Below, piece by piece: positions 37,753 to 47,356 of a stretch of 64,000 bases of DNA; positions within the stretch are counted from its first letter, which is position 1, and each line of letters opens with the position of its first letter. The stretch spans positions 87,596-151,595 of the forward strand of contig JASBSZ010000026.1 of assembly GCA_030148665.1 (NCBI GenBank). The letters run 5' to 3'. The notes beneath the pieces are model-generated. The model searched no databases and had not been told where the DNA came from. It saw nothing but the letters and a program-made list of their open reading frames with translations. The stretch comes from Alphaproteobacteria bacterium. GTDB taxonomy: Bacteria > Pseudomonadota > Alphaproteobacteria > Rhodobacterales > Rhodobacteraceae. The position numbers and the translations under genes were made by a program.

Positions 37753-40011
37753 ATGTCCGATAATTCGAAATTCACCGATGACGAGGCGCTGGCCTATCAT
37801 CACGAGCCAAAGCCCGGCAAGATCGAGATCAGCGCCTCGACGCCGATGGCCACCCAGCGGGATCTGTCCCTTGCCTACAGCCCCGGCGTTGCCGTGCCGG
37901 TACAGGCGATCGCCGACAACCCGGCCGCAGCTTACGATTATACCACCAAGGGCAACCTGGTGGCGGTGATCACCAATGGCTCGGCCATTCTGGGCATGGG
38001 CAATCTGGGGGCGCTGGCGTCCAAGCCCGTGATGGAAGGAAAAGCAGTTCTTTTCAAGCGGTTCGCCGATATAAATGCGGTAGATATCGAGCTGGACACA
38101 GACGACCCGGACGCCTTTGTTTCTGCTGTCAGGCTGATGGAGCCCAGCTTTGGCGGGATCAACCTCGAAGATATCAAGGCGCCCGAATGTTTCATCATCG
38201 AACAACGCCTCAAGGAAGAGATGGACATTCCCGTCTTTCACGACGACCAGCACGGTACCGCGGTGATCTGTCTGGCCGGCCTGATCAACGCGCTGTACCT
38301 GACGGGCAAGCGGATCGAGGATTGCAAGATCGTCCTCAACGGGGCAGGGGCCGCGGGCATCGCCATCATCGAGCTGATCAAGCGCCTGGGCGCGAAACAC
38401 GACAACTGCATCGTGTGCGATACCAAGGGCGTGGTCTATCAGGGCCGGAAAGAGGGCATGAACCAGTGGAAATCGGCCCATGCCGCCAAAACGGATGCCC
38501 GCACCCTGGAAGAGGCGATCAAGGACGCTGACGTGTTTCTGGGCGTTTCGGTCAAGGGCGCGGTTACGCCGGAGATGGTCATGAGCATGGCGCCTGATCC
38601 GGTGATCTTTGCGCTGGCAAACCCTGACCCCGAAATCACCCCGGAAGAGGTACACGCCGTCCGAGAGGACGCGATCATAGCAACCGGCAGGTCGGATTAT
38701 CCTAACCAGGTCAATAACGTACTTGGTTTTCCTTATCTCTTTCGCGGCGCGCTGGACATCCACGCCCGCGCCATCAATGACGAAATGAAGATCGCCTGTG
38801 CCGAGGCCCTGGCCGAGTTGGCCCGCCGTGACGTGCCCGACGAGGTGGCGCTGGCCTACGGGACCAAGCTGCGCTTTGGTCGCGACTACATCATTCCGAC
38901 CCCGTTCGATCCGCGCCTGATTCACGTAGTGCCGCCGGCTGTCGCCAAGGCGGGCATGGATACCGGGGTTGCGCGGAGGCCGATCATCGACATGGAGGCC
39001 TACGAGCTGTCGCTCAAGGTGCGGCTGGACCCGACCGCCTCGATCCTGCAATCATTGTATACGCGGGCCAGGAACGCTCAGGCCAGAATGATCTTTGCCG
39101 AGGGCGACGATCCGCGCGTGTTGCGCGCCGCGGTTGCCTATGCGCGCTCGGGCCTGGGGCAGGCCATTGTGGTCGATCGCGAGGCCAGTGTGCGCAGGAA
39201 GCTGCAAGAGGCCGGCATGCCCGAGGCGATCGAGGAAATCCAGGTTGTCAATGCAGCCAACACGGACCACCTGCAAGAGTATGAGGATTTCCTGTACAAG
39301 CGCCTGCAACGCAAGGGTTTCGATCAGTACGACTGCCACAAGCTGGCCTCGCGCGACCGCCACGTCTTTGCGGCCCTGATGGTGGCGCATGGGCATGGCG
39401 ATGCGATGGTGACAGGCGCAACGCGCAAATCGGCCCAGGTATTGCAACTGATCAACCATGTGTTCGATGCCGATGCGGCGCACGGGGCCGTGGGTGTCAC
39501 GGCCGTTCTGCTGCGCTGGCGTCTGGTGCTGATCGCCGACACCCTGGTCCATGAATGGCCCGAGGAAGAGGACCTTGCCGACATCGCCGAACGCGCCGCC
39601 CAGGTGGCGCGCGGTCTGGGCCTGACGCCGCGGGTTGCCTTTGTGAGCTTTTCCAATTTCGGCTATCCGGTATCCGAGCGCGCGGAAAAGATGCATCTCG
39701 CGCCCGAGGTTCTGGACCGCCGCGGCGTGACATTCGAATATGACGGGGAAATGACCGCCGATGTGGCATTGAACCCCGAGGTCATGGCGCAATACCCGTT
39801 CTGCCGCCTGTCCGGGCCGGCCAACATTCTGGTGGTTCCGGCGCGGCATTCGGCCTCGATCTCGGTCAAGCTGATGCAGGAAATGGGGGGCGCGACGCTG
39901 ATCGGCCCGATTCTGACAGGGCTGGAGAAATCGGTTCAGCTATGTGCTACAACCGCAACCGAGACCGACATTTTGCACATGGCGGTCATGGCGGCATGCA
40001 AGGTGGCTTGA
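37753..40011 (+). CDS. maeB: NADP-dependent malic enzyme with C-terminal phosphotransacetylase-like domain
   Basis: 752 residues from MSDNSKFTDDEALAYH, the usual start of this family. The N-terminal malic domain (about 1-160, with STPMATQRDLSLAYSPGVA), NAD(P)-binding domain (about 165-410, with NGAGAAGIAIIELI) and a phosphate-acetyltransferase-like C-terminal domain (about 425-750) follow in order. It decarboxylates malate to pyruvate. The C-terminal domain binds acetyl-CoA as an allosteric regulator in related enzymes but has no transacetylase activity. Confidence 0.96.
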   Translation: MSDNSKFTDDEALAYHHEPKPGKIEISASTPMATQRDLSLAYSPGVAVPVQAIADNPAAAYDYTTKGNLVAVITNGSAILGMGNLGALASKPVMEGKAVLFKRFADINAVDIELDTDDPDAFVSAVRLMEPSFGGINLEDIKAPECFIIEQRLKEEMDIPVFHDDQHGTAVICLAGLINALYLTGKRIEDCKIVLNGAGAAGIAIIELIKRLGAKHDNCIVCDTKGVVYQGRKEGMNQWKSAHAAKTDARTLEEAIKDADVFLGVSVKGAVTPEMVMSMAPDPVIFALANPDPEITPEEVHAVREDAIIATGRSDYPNQVNNVLGFPYLFRGALDIHARAINDEMKIACAEALAELARRDVPDEVALAYGTKLRFGRDYIIPTPFDPRLIHVVPPAVAKAGMDTGVARRPIIDMEAYELSLKVRLDPTASILQSLYTRARNAQARMIFAEGDDPRVLRAAVAYARSGLGQAIVVDREASVRRKLQEAGMPEAIEEIQVVNAANTDHLQEYEDFLYKRLQRKGFDQYDCHKLASRDRHVFAALMVAHGHGDAMVTGATRKSAQVLQLINHVFDADAAHGAVGVTAVLLRWRLVLIADTLVHEWPEEEDLADIAERAAQVARGLGLTPRVAFVSFSNFGYPVSERAEKMHLAPEVLDRRGVTFEYDGEMTADVALNPEVMAQYPFCRLSGPANILVVPARHSASISVKLMQEMGGATLIGPILTGLEKSVQLCATTATETDILHMAVMAACKVA

Positions 40012-40893
40012 ATGGCGATATACAACCTCGGCTCGATCAACGTGGATCATTTCTACCGGGTTGCCCGTCTGCCGCGACCCGGTGAAACCGTCTCGGCCCG
40101 GCAATATCACCGCGGACTTGGCGGAAAGGGCGCCAACCAGTCGGTTGCGGCGGCCTGTGCCGGGGCAAGGGTCATCCATATCGGTGCCGTGGGCAGCGAC
40201 GGCGACTGGGCGGTCGAGGCCCTGGCCGCCCGGGGTGTGAATACCGACCATATCGCGCGTCTGGACATGCCGACGGGCCATGCCATCATCAATGTCGATG
40301 ATGCCGGAGAAAATGCGATCGTCATTCACAGCGCTGCCAACATGGCACAGGACGAGGGGCGTATCCGGGCGGCCCTGGCCGGGGCCGGGCCGGGTGACTA
40401 TTGCATCTTGCAGAATGAGACGAACCTCGTGCGCTATACTGCTGAAATCGCACAAAACAAGGGCATGCATGTTGTCTATTCGGCAGCCCCGTTCGATGCC
40501 GAAAAGGTACGCGAGGTATTGCCCCATGTCGATACCCTGGTCGTGAACGAGCTCGAGGCCGGGCAGCTGGCCGATGCGCTGGGCGTTGCCACCACGCATC
40601 TGCCGGTGTCCGAGGTCGTGGTGACGCGCGGCGCACGCGGCGCGGCCTTTGGCGCAACCGGCATCGAGATCGAGCTGCCGGCATTCGAGGTCACGCCTGT
40701 CGATACAACCGGCGCCGGGGATACCTGGCTGGGGTTTTTTGTGGCGGGCCGTGATGCGGGCATGGCGGTCAAGGGGGCGATGAAATTCGCCCTTGCCGGC
40801 GCTGCGCTACAGGTCATGCGCCCCGGCACGGCCGAGGCGATTCCCGACCTGGGAGAGGTCAAGAAATTTCTGGAAGAGCGGCTGAACAGCTGA
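40012..40893 (+). CDS. PfkB family sugar kinase (ribokinase-like)
   Basis: 293 residues. N-terminal signature RQYHRGLGGKGANQSVAAA and the C-terminal anion-hole and catalytic Asp in DTTGAGDTWLGFFVAG. These are the ribokinase/PfkB hallmarks, with closest resemblance to ribokinase. It phosphorylates a sugar or nucleoside with ATP; the substrate is not determined. It begins directly after the maeB stop, and its stop is 2 bp from convergent dnaJ. Confidence 0.92.
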   Translation: MAIYNLGSINVDHFYRVARLPRPGETVSARQYHRGLGGKGANQSVAAACAGARVIHIGAVGSDGDWAVEALAARGVNTDHIARLDMPTGHAIINVDDAGENAIVIHSAANMAQDEGRIRAALAGAGPGDYCILQNETNLVRYTAEIAQNKGMHVVYSAAPFDAEKVREVLPHVDTLVVNELEAGQLADALGVATTHLPVSEVVVTRGARGAAFGATGIEIELPAFEVTPVDTTGAGDTWLGFFVAGRDAGMAVKGAMKFALAGAALQVMRPGTAEAIPDLGEVKKFLEERLNS

Positions 40894-40895
40894 TC

Positions 40896-42044
40896 TCAAC
40901 CCTTCATTCCGTCCCAGAACGTCTTGACCTTGCTGAAAAAGTTTGACGCCTTTGGGTTGTTGTCCTTGCTCAGCTTTTCAAACTCGCGCAGCAGTTCCTT
41001 TTGTCGGGCCGTCAGGTTGACCGGGGTTTCGACAGCCAGTTCGATATACATGTCGCCGTGATGGCCGCCATGGAGCGCCGGCATGCCCTTGCCACGCAGG
41101 CGCATCTGTCGGCCTGACTGGCTGCCGGCCGGGATCTTGACCCGTGCGCGACCGCCGTCGATTGTCGGCACCTCGACCTCGCCACCCAGGGCAGCGGTGG
41201 TCATCGAGATCGGAACACGGCAGAACAGGTTCTGCCCCTCGCGCTCAAAGATCGGGTGATCCCTGACCTCGATGAAGATGTACAGATCGCCCGGCGGCCC
41301 ACCGCGCATGCCGGCCTCGCCCTCGCCGGCCAGGCGGATGCGGGTGCCGGTTTCGACGCCCGGCGGAATGTTGACGCTGAGCGTGCGTTCCTTTTGCTGA
41401 CGGCCCGAGCCGCCGCAGGTCTTGCACGGGTTGTTGATGATCTGTCCGCGCCCGCCGCAGGTGGGGCAGGTGCGTTCGACGGTGAAAAAGCCCTGCTGCG
41501 CGCGCACCTTGCCCATGCCCGAGCATGTGGGGCAGGTCGTGGGCTCGGATCCGCCCTCGGCGCCGGTGCCGTGGCAGGATTCACAGGCGACCGAGCTTTG
41601 CACCCGGATCGTTTTCTGCATGCCGGAATAGGCCTCTTCCAGCGAAATCCGCAGATTGTAGCGCAGATCCGACCCGCGCATGGCCCGGTTGCCGCCGCCG
41701 CGGCCGCCGCCCATGAAATCGCCGAACAGGTCCTCGAACACGTCGGAAAACGCGCTGGAAAAATCGCCGCCGGGATGACCGCCAAATCCGCCATGCGGAC
41801 CAGCCGCACCGTTGCCACCCTCGAACGCGGCATGGCCGAAACGGTCATATGCGGCGCGTTTTTCCGGGTCTTTCAGGATGTCGTAGGCCTCGTTCACCTC
41901 TTTGAAACGGGTCTCGGCGTCGGGGTCGTCCTTGTTCCTGTCGGGGTGCAGCTCCATCGCCTTCTTGCGATAGGCCTTTTTCAGCTCGGACTCAGATGCC
42001 CCCTTGGACACCCCCAGAACGTCATAGTAATCGCGCTTGGACAT
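40896..42044 (-). CDS. dnaJ: chaperone DnaJ
   Basis: 382 residues. J domain with His33-Pro34-Asp35, Gly/Phe-rich linker (about 80-115), and the zinc-binding domain with four CxxCxGxG repeats ([32 protein letters not shown]). Two beta-sandwich substrate domains follow. DnaJ delivers clients to DnaK and stimulates its ATPase. It lies 74 bp downstream of dnaK, separated by a stable hairpin. Confidence 0.98.
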   Translation of the reverse strand: MSKRDYYDVLGVSKGASESELKKAYRKKAMELHPDRNKDDPDAETRFKEVNEAYDILKDPEKRAAYDRFGHAAFEGGNGAAGPHGGFGGHPGGDFSSAFSDVFEDLFGDFMGGGRGGGNRAMRGSDLRYNLRISLEEAYSGMQKTIRVQSSVACESCHGTGAEGGSEPTTCPTCSGMGKVRAQQGFFTVERTCPTCGGRGQIINNPCKTCGGSGRQQKERTLSVNIPPGVETGTRIRLAGEGEAGMRGGPPGDLYIFIEVRDHPIFEREGQNLFCRVPISMTTAALGGEVEVPTIDGGRARVKIPAGSQSGRQMRLRGKGMPALHGGHHGDMYIELAVETPVNLTARQKELLREFEKLSKDNNPKASNFFSKVKTFWDGMKG

Positions 42045-42067
42045 CTGTAATCAACCTGCCGTAAACG

Positions 42068-42095
42068 GATGTCGGCCCGGAAAAGGGCCGACATC
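42068..42095. other. dnaK-dnaJ intercistronic hairpin
   Basis: GATGTCGGCCC (42068-42078) and GGGCCGACATC (42085-42095) form a perfect 11-bp stem with a 6-nt loop. No T run follows on the minus strand, so it is more likely a processing or mRNA-stability element, or a weak terminator that lowers dnaJ relative to dnaK. Confidence 0.7.
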
Positions 42096-42118
42096 GATGG
42101 TCTTTGTCTGTGCCGCAA

Positions 42119-44032
42119 TCAGTTGCGGCGTTCGTCATCCACATCTTCAAAGTCGGCGTCAACGATGTCTTCGTCAACCGGCTTGGGCCCGTCTTCGGCC
42201 TCGGCGTCGCCTTCTTCCTTGGCCTGTTCGGCCTTGTAGATGGCTTCGCCCAGCTTCATCGCGGCCTCGGTCAGATCCTGCGACAGCGACTTGATCTTGC
42301 CGGCGTCATCCGATTCCATCGCCTCTTCGAGGGCCTTGATCGACAGTTCGATCGCCTCGACCGTGGTCGGGTCGACCTTGTCGGAATGTTCCTCAAGCGA
42401 CTTCTTGGTCGAGTGGACCAGCGCCTCGGCCTGGTTCCTAGTTTCGACCAGCTCGCGGCGCTTGCGGTCGGCCTCGGCGTTTTCCTCGGCCTCCTTGACC
42501 ATCTTTTCGATGTCCTCGTCCGACAGGCCACCCGATGCCTGGATGGTGATCTTCTGCTCCTTGCCGGTGCCCTTGTCCTTGGCGGAAACCGACACGATGC
42601 CGTTGGCGTCGATGTCAAAGGTCACCTCGATCTGGGGCACGCCGCGCGGGGCGGGCGGGATGTCCTCAAGGTTGAACTGGCCAAGCAGCTTGTTGTCGGC
42701 GGCCATTTCGCGTTCGCCCTGGAATACCCGGATCGTCACCGCATTCTGATTGTCCTCGGCGGTCGAGAACACCTGCGATTTCTTGGTCGGGATGGTCGTG
42801 TTGCGGTCGATCAGACGCGTGAACACACCACCCAGCGTTTCGATGCCGAGGCTGAGCGGGGTCACGTCCAGCAGAACGACGTCCTTGACGTCGCCTTGCA
42901 GAACGCCGGCCTGGATGGCGGCGCCCAGCGCGACAACCTCATCCGGGTTGACGCCCTTGTGGGGCTCTTTGCCAAAGAACTTGGTCACCTCTTCGACGAC
43001 CTTGGGCATGCGGGTCATGCCGCCGACCAGAACGACCTCGTCGATATCGTCCTTGGTCAGGCCGGCATCTTTCAGGGCGGCCTGGCAGGGCTTCATCGTG
43101 CGCTTGATCAGGTCGGAAACCAGGCTTTCCAGCTTGGCCCTTGTCAGCTTGATCACCAGGTGCAGCGGCTGGCCACCGTTCGGATCCATCGAGATGAACG
43201 GCTGGTTGATTTCCGTCTGCGTGGCACTGGACAGCTCGATCTTGGCCTTTTCGGCGGCCTCTTTCAGGCGCTGCAGGGCCATGTTGTCCTTGCTCAGGTC
43301 AACGCCGGTTTCCTTCTTGAATTCGGCGATCAGGTATTCGACGATCCGCATGTCGAAATCCTCGCCACCCAGGAAGGTGTCGCCATTGGTGGATTTCACC
43401 TCGAACAGGCCCTCGTCGATTTCCAGGATCGACACGTCAAAGGTACCACCGCCCAGGTCGTAGACGGCGATCGTCTTGCTGCCTTCCTTGTCCAGGCCAT
43501 AGGCCAGGGCGGCCGCGGTCGGCTCGTTGATGATGCGCAGCACGTTCAGGCCGGCGATCTTGCCGGCGTCCTTGGTCGCCTGGCGCTGGGCGTCGTTGAA
43601 ATAGGCCGGAACGGTGATGACCGCCTCGGTCACCGACTCACCAAGATAGTTCTCGGCGGTTTCCTTCATCTTGCCCAGGATAAAGGCCGAGATCTGGCTG
43701 GGCGAATATTTCTCGCCCTTCACCTCGACCCAGGCGTCGCCATTGGGGCCCTCGACGATCTTGAAGGGCACCATCTTCTTGTCTTTCTGAACGGTCGGGT
43801 CGTCGTAACGACGGCCGATCAGGCGCTTGATCGCATAGAGCGTGTTTTCCGAGTTTGTCACGGCCTGCCTTTTGGCGGCCTGTCCGACGAGACGTTCGTT
43901 ATCGGTGAACGCGACGATCGAAGGCGTCGTGCGCGCACCTTCGGCATTCTCGACCACCTTGGGCTGAGAGCCGTCCATGATAGCGACACAGGAGTTCGTG
44001 GTCCCGAGGTCAATACCAATCACTTTAGCCAT
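42119..44032 (-). CDS. dnaK: chaperone DnaK (Hsp70)
   Basis: 637 residues. ATPase domain with [32 protein letters not shown] and [12 protein letters not shown]; linker [11 protein letters not shown]; substrate-binding domain with [19 protein letters not shown]; helical lid and acidic tail. Hsp70 refolds proteins with DnaJ and GrpE. The C-terminus [13 protein letters not shown] differs from the EEVKDKK-like ending of many DnaK. A heat-shock-like promoter lies upstream. Confidence 0.98.
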   Translation of the reverse strand: MAKVIGIDLGTTNSCVAIMDGSQPKVVENAEGARTTPSIVAFTDNERLVGQAAKRQAVTNSENTLYAIKRLIGRRYDDPTVQKDKKMVPFKIVEGPNGDAWVEVKGEKYSPSQISAFILGKMKETAENYLGESVTEAVITVPAYFNDAQRQATKDAGKIAGLNVLRIINEPTAAALAYGLDKEGSKTIAVYDLGGGTFDVSILEIDEGLFEVKSTNGDTFLGGEDFDMRIVEYLIAEFKKETGVDLSKDNMALQRLKEAAEKAKIELSSATQTEINQPFISMDPNGGQPLHLVIKLTRAKLESLVSDLIKRTMKPCQAALKDAGLTKDDIDEVVLVGGMTRMPKVVEEVTKFFGKEPHKGVNPDEVVALGAAIQAGVLQGDVKDVVLLDVTPLSLGIETLGGVFTRLIDRNTTIPTKKSQVFSTAEDNQNAVTIRVFQGEREMAADNKLLGQFNLEDIPPAPRGVPQIEVTFDIDANGIVSVSAKDKGTGKEQKITIQASGGLSDEDIEKMVKEAEENAEADRKRRELVETRNQAEALVHSTKKSLEEHSDKVDPTTVEAIELSIKALEEAMESDDAGKIKSLSQDLTEAAMKLGEAIYKAEQAKEEGDAEAEDGPKPVDEDIVDADFEDVDDERRN

Positions 44033-44140
44033 TCCTAAAGTCCTTTCCTAGCGGCGATTGTTTGACGGCAGGTCCGTTCGCGGCCCCCGCCATCCGATCC
44101 CAATGGTCAGACCTGATCGGACCCGACCATCATTCCAGCC

Positions 44141-44170
44141 GTATATAGGTTCGCCGAATTTGGGCTGCAA
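44141..44170 (-). promoter_or_regulatory. promoter of dnaK
   Basis: On the minus strand TTGCAG (44165-44170) and TATATA (44142-44147) are 17 bp apart. The -10 context CCTATATAC also fits the CYTATNT pattern of alphaproteobacterial RpoH promoters, though the -35 lacks a full CTTGAA. The leader would be about 100 nt. No CIRCE is present. Confidence 0.55.
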
Positions 44171-44264
44171 CCGGCGCCATGTGCAAAAAGACGACTTTGC
44201 GCGGCAAATCCGCAACATCAGGCCCGATTTTACGTAATACGGGAAAAATGCTAGGGTTTTCAGC

Positions 44265-44897
44265 ATGACGCATCAGGCGAAAGACGGGGCGCTGCGGCCG
44301 CTGCTGGTCAAGGGGTTTCGCATTTATCAGGGCCTGTTGGACAGGGATGCGCAGCGCGTGCTGCTGCACGAGGTCGCAGCGATCCAGAGGAAGGCACCAC
44401 CATTCCGGCCGGAAACGCCGGGCGGGCGCAGGATGTCGGTCTCGATGACCTCGGCAGGGCGCCATGGGTGGTTTTCGGACCGACATGGATATCGATATGT
44501 CTCGCGGCATCCGTCGGGGGTGGCCTGGCCGCCCATTCCGGCGCCGCTGATCGCGTTGTGGCGCCGGCTGGCCCCCGATGCGCCTTTGCCCGATTCCTGC
44601 CTGGTCAATCTTTATGGCAAAGGCGCACGCATGGGGATGCACCAGGACAGGGACGAGGCGGATTTCGACCATCCGATCCTGTCGATCTCGCTCGGGGACG
44701 AGGCGTTGTTCAGGATGGGCAATGTCACGCGCGGGGGCAGGACGGAATCGATCTGGTTGAAATCGGGCGATGTGGTCGTCATCGGCGGGGCGGCGCGTCT
44801 GGCCTACCACGGGGTCGATCGCATTCGTTTCGCAAGCTCGTCCCTGATCAAAGGCGGCGGCAGGGTAAACCTGACCCTGCGCGTGGTCGGCGGCTAG
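44265..44897 (+). CDS. alkB: alpha-ketoglutarate-dependent DNA repair dioxygenase AlkB
   Basis: 210 residues. The iron ligands are His126 and Asp128 (MHQDRDE) and His182 (YHGVDRI), with a C-terminal RVNLTLRV that supplies the 2-oxoglutarate-binding arginine. The preceding NLYGKGARMG is typical of bacterial AlkB. It reverses 1-methyladenine and 3-methylcytosine lesions by oxidative demethylation. The stop overlaps the convergent SH3-domain gene by 4 bp. Confidence 0.95.
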   Translation: MTHQAKDGALRPLLVKGFRIYQGLLDRDAQRVLLHEVAAIQRKAPPFRPETPGGRRMSVSMTSAGRHGWFSDRHGYRYVSRHPSGVAWPPIPAPLIALWRRLAPDAPLPDSCLVNLYGKGARMGMHQDRDEADFDHPILSISLGDEALFRMGNVTRGGRTESIWLKSGDVVVIGGAARLAYHGVDRIRFASSSLIKGGGRVNLTLRVVGG

Positions 44898-45538
44898 CGC
44901 TGCTGCATGGTGCAGCACCCGGTCAACAATGTCTGGCCGCGTTGAACCAGAAACAGGGTCCAGCCATAATCTGCATCGACCATCCCGTCGGAACATTGCT
45001 GGCGGGACAGAACCGCCAGCCTGCTGTCGGTGTCGGAAAGCAGCGAGATTGCAAAACTGCCATAGGCGTTGTTGGCTGACCCCGTCCACCAGGGGATGCG
45101 CCAGTTCACGGGGGCCTGGCCCATACGCGTGAGCCGGGCGGAATCCTCGGTAAGGGTCATCGACCAGAATGGCTCGGTCCCGAAACAGGAAAGATGGCTC
45201 GGAAATGTTGCGAAACTTTCCTTGCGAAGCTGAAGAAAGCGCATCGACACCCATCCGTTTTCGCCATTCGCGACAACCTTGCCCCAACGGCCATCATCGG
45301 AGAGGGCGATGACCTCGATCCCCTGCCGGTCGGGGGCGTATGAGCCGATCCTTTCCGATTGCGGCGAAGGCGCCCGCCGGATGTTCAGCCTGTCATTTGT
45401 GGCAACGCCGGTGACGTCGAACAGGGCGGGCAGGCCGATCCGCAGATCGGGCGCGGCCGACGCGGGCAGGGTTGCGAGAACAAGGGCGAAACCAAGGGCC
45501 AGGAGCGGAAAAAGACGATTGATGAAATTCGTGAACAT
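44894..45538 (-). CDS. secreted SH3-domain protein
   Basis: 214 residues from the ATG with GAGGAA upstream. A signal peptide ends near SAAPDL. A bacterial SH3 domain follows (FDVTGVATNDRLNIRRAPSP to NGENGWVSMRFLQL). The C-terminal part (FPSHLSCFGTEPFWSM and four cysteines) resembles the COG3650-type 'predicted membrane protein' domain, in which EPFW is typical. It is likely a periplasmic protein binding envelope components; exact role unknown. Confidence 0.85.
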   Translation of the reverse strand: MFTNFINRLFPLLALGFALVLATLPASAAPDLRIGLPALFDVTGVATNDRLNIRRAPSPQSERIGSYAPDRQGIEVIALSDDGRWGKVVANGENGWVSMRFLQLRKESFATFPSHLSCFGTEPFWSMTLTEDSARLTRMGQAPVNWRIPWWTGSANNAYGSFAISLLSDTDSRLAVLSRQQCSDGMVDADYGWTLFLVQRGQTLLTGCCTMQQR

Positions 45539-45578
45539 GACGTTCCTCAATATTCCCGAGTCAGCATACCCGAGTGAA

Positions 45579-46400
45579 CTAGCGTCGGCTGTACCAGCTG
45601 ATCGACGCGTATTTTCGGGCATAGAATTCGCCCATCATGCCCAGGATCAGGACGGTCATGCTGAAATAGACCGGATACATCATCGAGGTTACATGTGGCG
45701 TGTAATTTATGAACGCCGCCCCCCGGGCCTGGTCGATGGTGTGAAACAGCGGATTCCAGGCAAAGAACGGCAATATGGACGAGGGGAGCATGTTGGCCGC
45801 AAACATCTTGCCGCTGGCCACCACGTTGGCGCGGGAATAGATCATCGCCCCCACGCGCGAAAAGCCGGGCGAAAAGGGCTTGATCGCCAGAAAGATCAGG
45901 CCGACGGCCACGCCGCTGAACCACGCCATCAGAAAGGCCACAAAAAACAGCCCGGGCTGGTCGATCTCGACCGGGTTGATTGCCACATTGGTGATGAACA
46001 GGATGACCACCATGGAAAGAAGCTGCAGATACAGCATGGCAATCGCCGATGACGCAATGGCCACAAAGGTCGTCATCGGCGCATGTTTCATGATGGGCGA
46101 GCCCGGCCCCTCGGACGAGACGACGGCACCGACCGTTTTCACATGGGTGATGAACAGGAAAATCCCGGACATCAGGAAAATCAGGAAATCACCCCTGATC
46201 GGGGCGGCGCGGCGCCCCAGGACCCCGAACAGGATGTAGAACACCATGATGTACAGCACCGACTGAAAGATGTTCGACGCAAGGCTGGCGATCGGGCTGC
46301 TGCCGGTCTTGCGTATGACGCGCACCGTCGAATGGAACAGCAGATCGAAGAAACGATATGCCGCCCAGATGCCGTGATTGCCGTTGTCGAATTGCAGCAT
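45579..46400 (-). CDS. ABC-2 type polysaccharide exporter permease
   Basis: 273 residues with about six membrane segments and an amphipathic N-terminus. It belongs to the ABC-2 family of capsule, O-antigen and teichoic-acid exporters (KpsM/Wzm-like), ending in a KYASISWYSRR tail. No matching ATPase (KpsT/Wzt) or periplasmic partner is encoded in this window, so the export complex must be completed from elsewhere. It is divergent from cysQ. Confidence 0.82.
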   Translation of the reverse strand: MLQFDNGNHGIWAAYRFFDLLFHSTVRVIRKTGSSPIASLASNIFQSVLYIMVFYILFGVLGRRAAPIRGDFLIFLMSGIFLFITHVKTVGAVVSSEGPGSPIMKHAPMTTFVAIASSAIAMLYLQLLSMVVILFITNVAINPVEIDQPGLFFVAFLMAWFSGVAVGLIFLAIKPFSPGFSRVGAMIYSRANVVASGKMFAANMLPSSILPFFAWNPLFHTIDQARGAAFINYTPHVTSMMYPVYFSMTVLILGMMGEFYARKYASISWYSRR

Positions 46401-46552
46401 TGTTCCTGCCTGCCCAGCCCTGCCCGGTTCCTGCGTGAATTATCCAAGGGAAACCTTGCCGATTGCCTGATCCCGGATCATAAGAGGCACAGCCTGTTTT
46501 ATCAAGAATTCGGACCGTTTGCCGAAAACCACAAGAAAGGGAGCGCCCCGTT

Positions 46553-47350
46553 TTGAATCACGACCGCTTGATGCAAGTATTGCGCCGACTCGCCCTGGAA
46601 GGGGGCGCGCGGATCATGGAGGTATATGGCCGCGACGATTTCGATGTCCGCGCCAAGTCCGACGACAGCCCGGTCACGGCCGCCGACGAGGCCGCCGACG
46701 CCGTGATTTCAGCGGGGCTGCGGGCGGCCTTTCCCGATATCCTGCTGGTGACCGAGGAACAGGCGGCAACCCACGGCCAGAGCGCGCGCGACTTTCTGAT
46801 CGTCGACCCGCTGGACGGCACCAAGGAATTCATCCATCGCCGCGGCGATTTCACCGTCAACATCGCCTATGTCGAGGACGGTGTTCCCGTTCGCGGCGTG
46901 GTCTATGCCCCGGCCAGGGGGCGCCTTTTCTATACCGATGCCGCCGGCCGCTCGGTCGAGGAGGAGGGCGAATTCGCGCTTGATGCGGCTGGCCCGACAC
47001 ATCCGATTCATGTATCCAGCCCCGACAATGACGCGCTGGTTGTCGTGGCCTCGAAATCGCATCGTGACCAGGCGACCGACGACTATATCGCCCGCTACAA
47101 TGTCGCCGACAGCCGCAGCGCGGGATCCTCGCTGAAATTCTGCCTTGTCGCCACCGGCGAGGCCGACCTCTATCCCCGTCTGGGCCGCACGATGGAATGG
47201 GATACCGCCGCCGGCCATGCCGTCCTGCGCGGGGCCGGGGGGCAGGTCGTCCGTTTTGACGACCATCAGCCACTGACCTATGGCAAGCCGGGCTATGAAA
47301 ACCCGTTCTTCATCGCGCTTGCGCCGGGCGTCGCGCTCAGGCAGGGCTGA
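46553..47350 (+). CDS. cysQ: 3'(2'),5'-bisphosphate nucleotidase CysQ
   Basis: 265 residues from a TTG that has AAGGGAG nine bases upstream; this gives the family-typical MNHDRLMQVLRRLALEGG. The metal-binding motifs are VTEEQAA, DPLDGTKEF and WDTAAGHAVLRGAGG. It hydrolyses PAP to AMP and prevents build-up of the by-product of PAPS-dependent sulfate transfer. This fits the sulfotransferase encoded 8 kb downstream. Confidence 0.95.
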   Translation: MNHDRLMQVLRRLALEGGARIMEVYGRDDFDVRAKSDDSPVTAADEAADAVISAGLRAAFPDILLVTEEQAATHGQSARDFLIVDPLDGTKEFIHRRGDFTVNIAYVEDGVPVRGVVYAPARGRLFYTDAAGRSVEEEGEFALDAAGPTHPIHVSSPDNDALVVVASKSHRDQATDDYIARYNVADSRSAGSSLKFCLVATGEADLYPRLGRTMEWDTAAGHAVLRGAGGQVVRFDDHQPLTYGKPGYENPFFIALAPGVALRQG

Positions 47351-47356
47351 GCGGCG

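Noticed and set aside
42104..44038. A 644-residue open frame antisense to dnaK
   Set aside because: Long antisense frames over dnaK are a well-known artefact of codon bias in GC-rich genomes (they have been misnamed as a glutamate dehydrogenase). DnaK on the other strand is unambiguous.
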